Below, piece by piece: positions 21,700-32,470 of a stretch of 40,322 nt of DNA. Positions within the stretch are counted from its first letter, which is position 1, and every line of letters begins with the position of its first letter. Position numbers and translations under genes: made by a program. The notes beneath the pieces were generated by a model. The model was not told the origin of the DNA. It ran no database searches and was given only the letters and a program-made list of their open reading frames with translations. The DNA is taken from positions 17,200,337 through 17,240,658 of the forward strand of contig JBOZIK010000001.1 in the NCBI GenBank assembly GCA_051453625.1, in the 5' to 3' direction. Source of the DNA: Welwitschia mirabilis. Lineage: Eukaryota; Gnetophyta; Gnetopsida; Welwitschiales.

Positions 21700-22240
21700 A
21701 GCTTTTGGGATGAATAAAGTGGCTATAACTAAGTTTCTATAGCACTATAGGATCAAGCCAAAACAACTTTCACTTTTCATTAGAGTACTTATGCTTATAA
21801 AGTACTATTATTTAGAGCTTATAAAGTACTATCATTTAGATTATGTAATGCTTCCACTACTTTTTAAAGGTTAGTAAATAGCATTTTTCAAGATATTATA
21901 AGAATATTAGTCAAAGTATTTGTGGATGATTTCTCAATATTTGAAAATAACTTTGAAGAATCACTAAATAATCTAAAATGAATTTTAGTAAGATATGAAG
22001 AAAAATGCCTTAAACCTAGCTAGACATAAGATTTCTCAAAAAGGAATTGAAACTAATAAACATAAAAATAAAGCTATAAAAGACATCCCACCCCTAACCA
22101 AATTAAAGTAATTGAGATATTTCCTAGGATATGTTGGATATTATAGAAGATTCACATCCAACTTTAATAAAGTTATGAAGCCTTTGAGTAACCTCTTATA
22201 AAAGGATATGGAATATGAATGAATTTATGAATGTTAAAAT
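21700..22240 (+). pseudogene. Reverse transcriptase, C-terminal half (family B)
   Basis: The frame starts in the middle of the domain with SFWDE..SGYN, where 'yyCFLDGYSGYNQI' is normal. Then come DQAKTTFTFH, LCNASTTF, and the catalytic block VKVFVDDFSIFENNFEESLNNL with both aspartates (21925-21930). The later part continues in shifted frames to the tether region near 22140, where a frame reads GYVGYYRRFTSNFNKVMKPLSNLL. At 21793-21840 a 24-base unit is doubled in frame (AYKVLLFR then AYKVLSFR) where the family has a single copy ('AYR.MPFG'). The first half of RT, protease and gag are missing upstream. Confidence 0.85.
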
Positions 22241-22690
22241 ACTTACAAATCTTAAAGAATAAACTTTTATTAAGACCTATTTTACAAGCACCGAATTGGG
22301 CAAGACCATTCCACATTATGACTGATGCATCAAATCATGCTATGGGAGAAATCTTAGGATAAAAAATAAGGACAATAAATCTTATGCCATTGCTTACATT
22401 AGCAAGAAATTCAAACTAGCTTAAAAAAATTACATAATAATAGAAAAAGAGTTTTTAATAGTGTAATGACATTAGAGAAATATAGACATGATATTTCAGG
22501 TTATGAAGTGGAAGTTCATATTTACCATAGTACCATTAAATTTCTAATGGACATGAAAGAAGTACACTCAAGAATTATGAGATGGATATTTTTAATATAA
22601 GTGTTTAATTTAAAAATTATAATGAGGAAAGGAATAGAGGTTGTCATACTAGATCACCTATCAAGGTTAGATTTTCTAGATGAAGAATAG
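22241..22690 (+). pseudogene. RNase H (family B)
   Basis: Readable words are PFHIMTDASNHAMGEILG (first catalytic Asp of 'f.i.tDASd.a.GavL'), then in a shifted frame a TEKEF-like block, EKYRHDISGYEVEVHIYHSTIKFLMD (normally 'VytDHsalkYLm'), MRWIFLI, and ILDHLSRLDFLDEE, which closes the domain ('vaDhLSRL'). Several indels separate these words. It degrades the RNA strand during reverse transcription in living elements. Confidence 0.8.
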
Positions 22691-22729
22691 ATTAACATAA
22701 GAGATGAGTTTCTAAAGGAACATCTTTTT

Positions 22730-24003
22730 CAAGTGATAACAAATCCCTGGTATGCTAATATAGCTAACTTTCTTGTGAACAAAACATTATCATATTTTAT
22801 AACTTAATATAAAAGAAAATGATTGATAAGGAAATATAGAAATAATATTTGACATGATAAGATTCTATTTAGAGAATGTAAAGATTACGTTATCAGAATA
22901 TGTATAGAAGAAAACATACAAACTGAAATCTTAAAAAAAGCTCCTAAAGGAAAAGGAGGAGGAAATTATAGTGTAAAAAGAATAGGAAAAAAATTCTCTA
23001 TATGGTATACTATTAGTCCACTATATTCAAGGAATCAAACATTTATATCCAAGATTGTGATAAATTTCAAAGAGAAGGCACATTTGTACAAAAGTTAGAA
23101 ATGCCATAATAATGGATTTAGATAATCAAATATTTTGATGTATGGGGAATAGATTTTATTAGACATATAAATCTTTCATCCTTTGAAAAAAGATATATTT
23201 TAGTCTATGTTAATTACTTTTACTAAATGGACTAAGGCTGAGGCTATGACTAATTCATCTTTCTAAACCATAGTTAATATTTTTCTTAAAAATATTATCT
23301 ATTGGTTTGGATCCTCCTATAGTATTATATATGATAGAAAAACCTATTTTACTAATGAAGTCTTTGAGAAACTTTTGACTAAGTTTGGGATCCACCACAA
23401 ACTCTCTATTGCCTATCACCCTCAATTCAATGGCCAAGATGAAGTAACTAATATAGAAATAAATAGAATATTTACAAAAGTTATGAATAGTAGGAAATCA
23501 ATTAGGCTAATAAATTAAATGAAACTCTATGGGTTTATAGAATAACTTGAAAACATACCATAAAATTTACTCTATATAAATTAGTATATGAAAAGGGGCT
23601 ATTATGTTAATTGAATTTAAGATAAAAATATTTAAATGAACTAAGGAATTAAAATCTAAATTAGATAAAGTTTAAACAAATAGATAAAAAACATGAATAT
23701 TTTAGTTCAAAATAGAAAAGAAGCTCTTTTGAGTAAATAACTAATACAATTAAAAAAACTAAAATATATAATGATAATAAAACCAGAAAAATAAATTTTA
23801 ATGTAGGATATTATGTATTGATTTATAACCCTAAGAAAATCCATTTAAAATAAAAACATAAATAAAACTAGCTAGGATACTATACCATAACAAAAATTAT
23901 AGGAAATGGAGCTATAGAAATATATGATCCTAATGAAAAAGTAACCTACCAACTTAATAAGCAAAGCGAACAAATGTATTATGTCATAAATTGGTGCTAA
24001 ATT
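22730..24003 (+). pseudogene. Integrase (family B)
   Basis: It begins NPWYANIANFLVNK, the usual 'PWyAdivNyLv' after RNase H. A GGNYSVKRIGKK block stands where 'GGHhs..rTa.KvLqsGf' is expected, so the HHCC zinc finger is decayed. The core reads FTKWTKAEAMTN, VNIFLKNIIYWFGSSYSIIYD, KTYFTNEVFEKLLTKFGIHHK and YHPQFNGQ (normal 'YHPQtnGQ.E..Nrei'). The C-terminal end reads IIGNGAIEIYDPNEKVTYQLN and stops at 24003, matching 'fp.GaveI.....F.VNGqRlK'. No chromodomain follows. The minus-strand frame 23255-23437 is a shadow. Confidence 0.85.
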
Positions 24004-24213
24004 ATATAGGAAATCTTGATAATAAATCATGTATTATTTTTTTAAATTTTATTTACTTTATCAATTTACTAGATTATTTATGTAAATGTTATGGTTAACT
24101 ATAAAACAAGAAGCTAACCTAGTAAGTCTTTAATAGAAAATTGTGCATTATCTTTATTAAGAAGTTTGAAGAGACATGTTTCATTATAGAATAAAATATC
24201 TTCTAAATAAACC
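24004..24213. mobile_element. 3' noncoding region of family-B element
   Basis: AT-rich sequence between the integrase stop and a purine tract, with no open frame. Confidence 0.45.
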
Positions 24214-24244
24214 AAAGAGAGAAAGAAAAAGAGGGGGATAGGGG
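24214..24244 (+). other. Purine tract, possible PPT of family B
   Basis: 31 bases with a single pyrimidine (T at 24239), ending in runs of G. It is on the right strand and side of the integrase to be a plus-strand primer site, but no LTR start (TG...) follows directly, so it may equally be an internal purine run such as those known in Athila-type elements. Confidence 0.4.
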
Positions 24245-24269
24245 TTTATTAAGTAAAATAGTTTATTAC

Positions 24270-25008
24270 ATCCAGTTCCAGAATGATAGCAAAAACACTT
24301 TTTAAATCACTAAGTAAGTAAACCATGAATTCAAGCAACTCAATTCTTATAGTAGCCAAAAAACATGTTCCTCTTATATGAATAGTTACTCTTAGATGTC
24401 AACCTTACAAAATTCTCACTCGAGGGTAATAGATTCATCTTACTTAGAGACATTGATAGCATATTAATCTCCTATAAGTTGGCATGCCTAAATTTTTGAT
24501 AAGGTTTAGCATCCCAAATTATCTTCTCTATATTTTTTCGTAAAACTCAATGCAACAAGGCTAAGAATAGGGTTTGTAACTTGAACTTAATCTACCCTTT
24601 TCTCTAGCACTTGAATTTGCCTATCTAGGTACCTCAACGTGACATCACAAACCAAATTCCCATAATTGAGTTATTGATCTAATTCCTCAGTTTTCGCCAT
24701 TAGATACTTACCCACTAAGTGATGAATCATAGAACTAAAACTTGAGGGAATAACACTGCTTCCAAAGTGCCTTTGTTAGCCTTAGTAATGAAGGAATCTA
24801 AGGTTTCTAATGTCTTAGTAGTGGATTTGTTAACATAGTAAGAATACTATTATACTACATTTTTAGCCCTAACAGATACTTGATGTTACTAGGGATCTAT
24901 ACTACTAATGTACATATCTATCTATGTAGAATTCAAGTTGAATAAAAAGCGCTTCACCTTCTTGATTTTAGAGGTAGTAATGGAAGGAGAAGAAGGAGTG
25001 CAAGCCAT
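24270..25008 (-). pseudogene. Relic ORF on the opposite strand behind family-B pol
   Basis: On the minus strand an ATG at 25008 opens MACTPSSPSITTSKIKKVKR, then stops after about 28 codons. Further in, open stretches include TLETLDSFITKANKGTLEAV and CDVTLRYLDRQIQVLEKRVD, the second with a heptad-like spacing of hydrophobics. Codon-like texture and less AT-rich sequence set this stretch apart from its surroundings. Extra ORFs in sense or antisense between pol and the 3' LTR are known in plant Ty3/gypsy elements of the Tat/Athila group; I infer that this is such a relic. I recognise no domain. It could also be a fragment of an unrelated host gene. Confidence 0.45.
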
Positions 25009-25098
25009 AAGGATTAATGAATAAANNNNNNNNNNNNNNNNNNNNNNNNNNNNNNNNNNNNNNNNNNNNNNNNNNNNNNNNNNNNNNNNNNNNNNNNN

Positions 25099-25714
25099 TG
25101 TAAAGAATGGGATTTATAACATAAGTCTTACTATCACCCTTGACAACTGTAATTTATTTTAAGTTACCTAATTCACATGTGTTTAGTTTTAAAGTGAAGG
25201 ATTAAGAAAAAGTGATATTCCTATTTGTTAATAGCTAAAGTATACAAATTATTAGCAGAAATCTTTTGAAATCAAGGGATTTCAAACTAACTAAGATTCA
25301 TCCTAAGGTTAAAAATTCAGATTGATCTATGATTAGTTCAAATTTTTAAAACTACATGATATTGTATGGACCCATAAAACTTTAACACCCTAAACTATAA
25401 TACTAGGAAATTATCAANNNNNNNNNNNNNNNNNNNNNNNNNNNNNNNNNNNNNNNNNNNNNNNNNNNNNNNNNNNNNNNNNNNNNNNNNNNNNNNNNNN
25501 NNNNNNNNNNNNNNNNNAAAACTTTAACACCCTAAACTATAATACTAGGAAATTATCAAGAACCTATGAATACTTTTGATTAAAAGACAATTCTTTTTAG
25601 TCTATATCTAATATCTTAAAGAAGAATTTCTTTTATTTTGATTAAAGGAAGAATAAGAGAAAACTTACTAATGTTTCTCTTCTAACATAAGATGGATCTT
25701 AAAATTAAAAGGAT
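25099..25714. other. No recognisable gene; gap-flank duplication
   Basis: Bases 25376-25417 recur exactly at 25518-25559 around a 100-N gap (25418-25517), so contig ends probably overlap. Nothing else was recognised. Confidence 0.6.
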
Positions 25715-26125
25715 CACTTAGTTGATCGATACTAATCCTAAAGCCAAAACTTTTAGTTNNNNNNNNNNNNNNNNNNNNNNNNNNNNNNNNNNNNNNNNNN
25801 NNNNNNNNNNNNNNNNNNNNNNNNNNTTTGAACTAAATCTTAAGCCAAATTATTTATCTTCTTATGCTCCAAAGCATATAATTAAATGTGATTAATTAAC
25901 ACCAAATTAAAGTCAAAACTTAGAGTTGGATTTTAAGACAACCCAATGATTTTATTACTCTATAAGTAAGGAAAAAAAAATCAGTTGGTTAACTAATGTT
26001 GAGTTGAAGTTAGAACTTTGAATTAGATTTCAAGCCAGACCATTGGCAAGAAAGTTCCAAAATTCAACTAACACTAGTACAAATCCAAAGCTTTAGACTA
26101 AATTTCAAAACAACTTCACTTTTAA
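25715..26125. repeat. Cluster of degenerate repeats
   Basis: Three to four diverged units resemble each other: GTCAAAACTTAGAGTTGG (25912), GTTAGAACTTTGAATTAG (26007) and ATCCAAAGCTTTAGACTA (26083), each followed by ATTT.AA.....AC or similar. A fourth begins GCCAAAACTTTTAGTT at 25743 and is cut by an N gap (25759-25826). Spacing is irregular (about 75-95 bases where measurable). Confidence 0.45.
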
Positions 26126-27955
26126 ACTTGCTTTTAGAAGAGTTAGATCTTATTTTTGATAATCTACCTCATTTTTATTCTATAACTCTGCCATCATACT
26201 TTACTTTATCATTATTACTTGCTTTTATAACGATGATGATTATAATTCAAAGGACCCAATGAACTTCTTTGAACTATTTTAGCCACCTCCACAATATATT
26301 CAATGACCCTCATTAAGAATGCAAGAGTTCTTGATGATTCTTATTGAACCTAGTATTGCAAATAGTAACAATCACTTAAATATATCTTTTCATTACCTCA
26401 TTATTTCAATTAAACTTGTTCTCGATGACTCCTCTTCATTGTTAGTATCCATAATTTTAGCTCTATCTATAAATTTTTTTTTAAATTTATGCCTTACTAA
26501 CATATAATTTAGATTTTTTATCAACATCAATATATTATGAAAAAGATTTAGTCCCTTCTATCTTAGTTTTAGTTCATGATCAATTTTAGTCCTCCATCAT
26601 GTAAAATTAATACAATTACAAGTATAAGTTTTTTGCCTATATTAATTAGGAGTTAGTCCTATAACTTTTACATTTCATATCCTATTTTTTTCACATGCTC
26701 TATCATGTTTTCTCATTCTTTAGAATTTATGGTAAGTCAGCTTCATATAAAAGTTTCAAGGTAAACTCTATTGTTTGATATTAGAGCTTGTAGGAAGGGG
26801 ACTAGAATATCAAAAAAATAGAAATCAATAAATCTTCTAGTAAGAATGGCGATTATCACAATGGATTTAATAGCCTTCATTAAGATGTTTTTAGTTCTTA
26901 ATGACCCTCATCAAACCCTCTTCATGAGGAAAGTTACTATCCCTATTATGACACTTTTAGGAGTTTACAAGAAAAATGTTTTGAGCTAAGTTTTAAGTAA
27001 AATAACTATCTTAAAAAGCTAACTATAATATTTGAGGAAAAGGATTTTTTCCTCTAATCAAATACAAATGATACTTTTAGGAAGTAGATTAATAAAGAGT
27101 CAGAGGATTCTTATAGTAGGAGAAAATGTCCAAAGAGAGATAGAGATGAAATTAATTAAAGCAAATAAGTTATATTTTTAGAAGAAATTTACTCAATGAG
27201 GAGTTCTTATATAAAACTTCATGAATTTTATGTAATAAATTCTATGGTCTATAGAATATAAAGTAATCAACATAATATAGGAGAACCATGATCACATTTA
27301 TGTAATTGTTAGGATTAAAAGTGTTGATTTTGAGTTTAAAAAGCAAGAATAGTTGTAGAACACTAAAATTGTAGCACAAGAATCTATATCTTCTACTTTA
27401 CTAATCTCCTTGTACTATGAACATGCTAAGGGCAATATATTCTTTAAGAATTTGATGTTTTAAGCATTCATAACCAAAATCTCTATTTTTTATTTTTGTA
27501 TATATTGTTTCTTTGTCAAGGAACTAACAAAACCTTAAGCTTGAGGTAACTAATGAGGATAAATTTTAATGTAAATTATGCTTTTTAATGAAGTGTTTTC
27601 ATTATCTTCATCATTCATTTTAAATAATAATAAATTTTTTATATATTAATACAATTATTAATTAATAGGTTAGTTAATTATTATGTGAGTAGATTAGTAT
27701 ATATATTTAATTATTTCATTTTAGGTGCAGGATGTCATGTGGCATGAAGATAAAATAGAAGGTTAAGATGACAAATAAGTAGTAACAAACCCCAACCATA
27801 TACCTATTTCTAAGGAGAAAAGAATGGAAATGAAAAAATAAATAAGGGTCTAAAAATAAAATCACCACCAAAGGTGGAAATCTTTTTGGTAAAACATTCT
27901 AGGAATAGATAAGGTAAAAAGGTCAATAAAGGGAGCTTTAGCTATCCTACTATTA
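26126..27955. other. No recognisable gene
   Basis: AT-rich flank upstream of LTR A1. The short frame at 26319-26507 has no motif or recognisable relation. Confidence 0.5.
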
Positions 27956-28186
27956 TGTTGTTAACTTACACATATTTGATAGGTTATTTTAAGTAATTTT
28001 GTAGGTAAATAGATAGGTAAATGCTTGGTTTCTATGATAATAGAGGGCTAGGATAAAAAGAATTAAAATATTCAATGTCCATGATAATTCACAAGAATTC
28101 TAAACAAATATGAATACTTTGTATTTCTGATGATAACTTCCTGCAAACATCAAGGCTAATACAATGATTGAAAAATTATTAAAGGT

Positions 28187-28226
28187 CATCATCCACCTCA
28201 TCATTTGGATAATTGTATAGATTACA
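28187..28226. promoter_or_regulatory. Tetrad motif 2, LTR A1 (decayed)
   Basis: CATCATCCACCTCATCATTT keeps the left half. On the right GGATAAT and AGATTACA remain. Confidence 0.6.
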
Positions 28227-28287
28227 ATGCTAACTAGATGTTGACTAAAGTCTAACTGGTAGTAGATGTGGATCGATCATGAGGTGA

Positions 28288-28327
28288 CATCATCTCCTCT
28301 AGTGTCTGGACAATCAGCCAAATGACA
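28288..28327. promoter_or_regulatory. 40-bp tetrad motif 3, LTR A1
   Basis: Arms CATCATCT and AAATGACA, core AGTGTCTGGACAAT. Length is still 40. Confidence 0.65.
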
Positions 28328-29046
28328 CTATTGTAATGTTCGTACTGAGCATTCACTAAAATTTTGCCACTTGTATTTACTTTTATTCTTTGCATGGCTA
28401 TTTCAGTTTACCCATGTCTTTCTATTTTTAATTTTATGTCTTTTTAGTTAATAAATAGAGATATCTTCCTCGACTCTTGCTTGTCTTTATTTATATCTGA
28501 AATTTTCATGATAGGAGATTGAAGGATCGGAGATCAATCCTATAGTTTTAGAGAGACATTTTCTTAATATTGGGCAGTGTTTCTTCCATTGAGGTATGGC
28601 TACTTTGTAACATGAATGTGTGATTCTTAATACAAAAATGTTTCCCTTATGTACTTTAATGTATGAATGTTTTTCTTCCTTATAGCTTATGTTACTTAAG
28701 ATCTGGTGATAATTTCTCTTGTGATATAGGTTATTAGAGAAACTTTTATCAAGTTTGTACTTGGTTAGTTTAGGTTAAGTGAATTATTATTTTCATTTCC
28801 TAGATTAGTTTGACATAAGTATGTTTCATTTCATTCTCATGCATTACATGTTATTTATATAGATTAGGATATCGGTGTTTCTCTTTTGAAAGTAACTCTC
28901 TTATTTTTTACTTAGGCTTTTGATGGATTATAATATTTGAATTAACTTTCATTTATATTACTGTGTTATGTTTATGCATAATTATTTGTCATTAATAGGA
29001 TTCTACTGAAGACATAAACATTGCATAAATACACACCACAACATCT

Positions 29047-29064
29047 TGGCACCATTGCTGGAAA
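29047..29064 (+). other. Primer-binding site, tRNA-Asp type
   Basis: TGGCACCATTGCTGGAAA differs from the plant tRNA-Asp complement (TGGCGCCGTTGCCGGGGA) at five positions, all transitions (G to A or C to T), most at CpG. It lies three bases after the LTR. This primer type is known for Athila/Tat-group elements. Confidence 0.85.
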
Positions 29065-29234
29065 AGACTACTTAGAGTTCAAGAGTTATTATTACTTTAG
29101 TAAGTATTTCAGTTTAGATGCTTTCTATAATAGTGATGTATCAATATCTATGACAACATAGCTTTTCCCTTTCTGTAAAATTAGTTTTTTGTTTTTCAAA
29201 TCAAAGTATGTTTTTCTACTCTACAATAAAAGTC

Positions 29235-29274
29235 GCTCATTTACTTCATTATCTAGACAATGCATGGTGATGAT
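29235..29274. promoter_or_regulatory. Tetrad motif, A1 leader 1
   Basis: Core ATTATCTAGACAAT; right arm GGTGATGAT; left arm weak. Confidence 0.55.
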
Positions 29275-29317
29275 AGCCTCTATGCCATGAGTTTTATATT
29301 TTAGTTTCCTATTAAAA

Positions 29318-29358
29318 TATTATCCCCTTAGTTATCCAAATGACTTAAGTGGATGATA
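29318..29358. promoter_or_regulatory. Tetrad motif, A1 leader 2
   Basis: Arms TATTATCC and GGATGATA, core GTTATCCAAATGAC; 41 bases. Confidence 0.6.
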
Positions 29359-29439
29359 GTATATTTTTAAAGTTTTCTGTTAGAGTCAGTCCTTTGTTTC
29401 TGTTTTCTACTTTTTACTTTCTTATGGTTTCTGTGTTTC

Positions 29440-29479
29440 TATTATCTAGTATATCGTCCAGATGATGACAGAGATGATA
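29440..29479. promoter_or_regulatory. 40-bp tetrad motif, A1 leader 3
   Basis: Arms TATTATCT and AGATGATA, core ATCGTCCAGATGAT. It ends about 200 bases before the gag start. Confidence 0.7.
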
Positions 29480-29681
29480 CTTTGCACATCTAAGACTGAA
29501 CATGAATGGTTAAATATGGTGGAAAATAAAAATACCGAAGAAAATAACTATCAGTTACTGAAAATATTAGACAAGGTTTGATAAATTTAGAAATTGAAAT
29601 CGGTAAAAATAATGAAGATATATGAGATTTTTAAATTCTTGCAATTTTCACTTTTATTTTGTAGAGTTTAATTTTGTTATT

Positions 29682-31459
29682 ATGTCTACCTTAGTCCAAA
29701 ATCTTAAACAACCTATCTCACCTGATATAATCCTTACCATTAGAACCCCTCTTACCACTCTTTCTCATACCAATACCAATATCATTCTTAGTGGATCTTA
29801 TAGTGAATAAGAAAAGTGAAATTCAACCTCCTTTTGACTTACCTTCTAGTGATGATGTATAACTCTATAACCTAAATGCTTATCCTATCTTTAGTAGAGA
29901 ACCTAATGAAGATCCTTTATAATCATTATTACTATTAAACAACTTTTCTTTACTTCTAGAAATCATAAAAAATGTATAAGTGATAGAACCTACATGGTTA
30001 TATTTCCCATTGCTTTAAGCGATAAAGCAAAACTATGGATTAGAATTATTCCCTAAAAAAGTATAAAATCTTAGAGTCAAGTTTAGGAATATTAAGAGAT
30101 TTATAAGTAAAACCATCATCCAAAAGTATAAAAATAATTCATTAACTTCCAATAAATTCTTAACAAAGATTATGCCTCTACCTATTAGAGATTCTTTATT
30201 GCTTTACATTCAAACCCTATAGATGCCTTTTCATAGGTAGAATTAGTTGACTATTTTTACCGTGGATTAAACAGTCATACAAAGCAAATTTTAAATTTTT
30301 TTTAATGGAGGCAACATGTTAAACCAAATCCTAGATGATGCTTAAAAAGTATTGGAAGATTTGATAGAAGTGAGTCAAACATGGCCTAAACACTCAACTA
30401 GAAAAATCTAAACTATAGGCCAAATCATTAAAGATCTAAAAGAGTTAAAACATAAAAAGAATGAAACAAGAACTAAAAATGAACCAATTACTGTTATTAA
30501 GGATTTCATATCTACCTTAGAAAAATACACCCAAATAATATTTGATGCTAAAGTAGGAATTGAGAAGAGTGAAGTTATAGTTCCAACATGTGATTTATGT
30601 GAAGATAGCTATCATGTTATAAAATATTATTCTTTGCTTCCTAATTATAAAAAAAAGTCTATGAGTAAGTTTATGCCTTTAACTAAAAACCTTTAAACTA
30701 CAACTAAAATCATGACTAAAGACAAGTCAAAAATCACAATAATTTTCAACATAGGATGAGTGAACAACCAAACTATAGAAATTTTTAAACACACCATCTT
30801 AACTTCTAACCTTTCAGAAATAGATTTGAAAATTCAAACTTTTAATCCAACAACTCAAACAACTTGGCAAGCTCATCCAACTTCCAAAACTAAAGTGATC
30901 CTCTTACGAACTCTATTGAGGAGTTGAAAAAAATATAAGAAAAAATAAAAACCAACATAGAAAACCTAGTGAGTATTTTACAATAAACTATGCTTATCAA
31001 GCAAAGACCATAAGGGTCTCTTGCTACTCAACCTTTACCAAATCCTAACAAAGTAAGAAAATGTTATAAGGTGATGATAAAAAGTAGAAATGATATAACC
31101 CCTTCTACCCATAAGCCTTTAACATCACAAAGTGATGAAAATGATGAGGAAGAGGATATATAAATCTTAGAAAACCATTCCTTTCTTTCTTTATTAAGCA
31201 ACAAAAAAAAAAGATTCTTCACAAAAAAATCTACTACCCCATGGCTTGATAGGCTTAACACGAATCCAATTTTTGATGATCATTTGAAAGCCTTAATGCA
31301 AAATGTAAGTATTAACCTAACATTTTGGAAACTCTTACAATAAAACCCAAGGTATTCCAAGCTAAGGAAACACTTAATAAGAAGAAAACAAAAATAATCC
31401 ATCCCTAGTAAAGTCTTTCTATCTCAATCTATTAGCAATTTGGTATGTCAAAAATGTCC
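29682..31459 (+). pseudogene. Gag of copy A1
   Basis: ATG at 29682 opens MSTLVQNLKQPISPD, collinear with the gag start of A2, and the frame stops at about 29810. The gag core reads FPIALSDKAKLWIRIIP at about 30008-30057 (family pattern 'FpfsL.dkAk.WL.slpp'). A further word, NGGNMLNQILDDA then KVLEDLIEVSQTW (30302-30381), matches 'aGGn.l.ktp.eA..llE.mA.nsq.W'. The zinc knuckle CDLCEDSYHVIKYY (about 30589-30630) has lost its last Cys to Tyr. The rest is a low-complexity linker with a QPNYRNF-like stretch and acidic residues near 31130 (SDENDEEEDI). Stops are common. The minus-strand frame 31064-31261 is a shadow. Confidence 0.8.
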
Positions 31460-31890
31460 AAAGTTTTAAAGATTTAGGGGCAGTAACTATGAGTTTTACT
31501 TTAAAGAGAAATCATAGAATAAAAAAAGCCTTGATAGATATTGGATCTAGTGTCAACATTATACCCTTATACATTTATCAACATCTTATTTTGAAAGAAA
31601 GAGTAGAACCTATGCATATTATGTTGGAGTTAGTTGATACTTTTGTGAAAAAATCCTTAGGTGTGATTAGGGATTTGGTAATCTAGATAGAAGAATCTTT
31701 CTACCCCATTCATGTACCTTTTTTAGAATTTAAGCACCATGGTAGATATCCTTTACTTTTAGGTAGTGCTTTCTATCCAATAACCCACTATCTCATAAAT
31801 ATAAGAACTAGTTTGATAAAGTTCCATTTTGGGAATAAATAATTTTCAATAAGAGTATTTGATGTGACTGAAAAAGGTTTAGGCAATGAT
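31460..31890 (+). pseudogene. Aspartic protease of copy A1
   Basis: The frame 31489-31686 is open: KKALIDIGSSVNIIPLYIYQ is the active-site block with catalytic Asp at 31537-31539 (D-I-G-S-S). After one stop it continues IEESFYPIHVPFLEFK and YPLLLGSAFYPITHYLINIR, the 'piiLGrpFL.ta.alid' flap-distal block with Arg-Pro replaced by Ser-Ala. Then KFHFGNK and a short linker follow. It is one of the best-kept stretches of A1. Confidence 0.85.
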
Positions 31891-32470
31891 TTAAGTTTGG
31901 AGAAAGAAATTAGACCAACTCTATTTTTATAGCACTTTCCACTTAAGAAAAGATAGTCCATTCTTCATGAATCAATCTTGTTTAATAATAACTTGGAAGT
32001 AGACTATTTATATATTATAATGATCAACTTGAGTTTGATCATCTGATAACTAAGTTTTTTGATTTGGAGAGTAGTGAATCTAAGTCTATCAATCATGTAA
32101 AATTCTAAAAATTTAGCAAACTTAAGATTTCCTGTTTTGAGTGTAGTTGTCCACTACTGATATATGGATAACAGTCTAAGACAATAATCTATTCTTCTAA
32201 GAAATTTTTTAGAAACAAAAAATCTTAGCTTAAACCTAAACATGAAACCTTTACCAGTGGACTGAGATATATTTTCCTAAATAGTGATCTAAAAAACCAT
32301 TAATTATCAATAAAAACATTTTTCCTCAATAAGAATCAAGTCTTATCTCTCTTCTAGAATCTAAGGTAAATGAATTTTCTTGATCCCATAATAGTTTGAC
32401 TTCCATACCCACTTCCATTGTGTAAAATAGAATATACCTCAAATAAAAAGCTAAACCTATGAGGCAACCC
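31891..32470 (+). pseudogene. Protease-RT linker of copy A1
   Basis: Broken coding remnant that aligns with the minus-strand linker of A2 (15136-15789). It has no recognisable domain. Its end, about 32440-32500, reads TYEATLT then TQFILKQIVKTGI, close to where 'RRlNP.mkeVVk.EilKLl.a.iiYPI' is expected. Confidence 0.6.

Larger units (their letters stand above)
27956..29043 (+). mobile_element. 5' LTR of family-A copy A1
   Basis: It starts TGTTG and ends CAACA, 1.09 kb, and aligns along its length with the forward LTR at 10713. Tetrad motifs 2 and 3 are present; motif 1 falls in a region that is shortened here. The TATA region at about 28449 has decayed. A PBS follows after three bases, which makes it the 5' LTR and fixes the 3' boundary of the family. 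Confidence 0.9.
29065..29681 (+). mobile_element. 5' leader of copy A1
   Basis: About 600 noncoding bases between PBS and gag, the same length as in A2. It carries three tetrad motifs. Being downstream of the transcription start, these copies would be present in the RNA. Confidence 0.7.
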
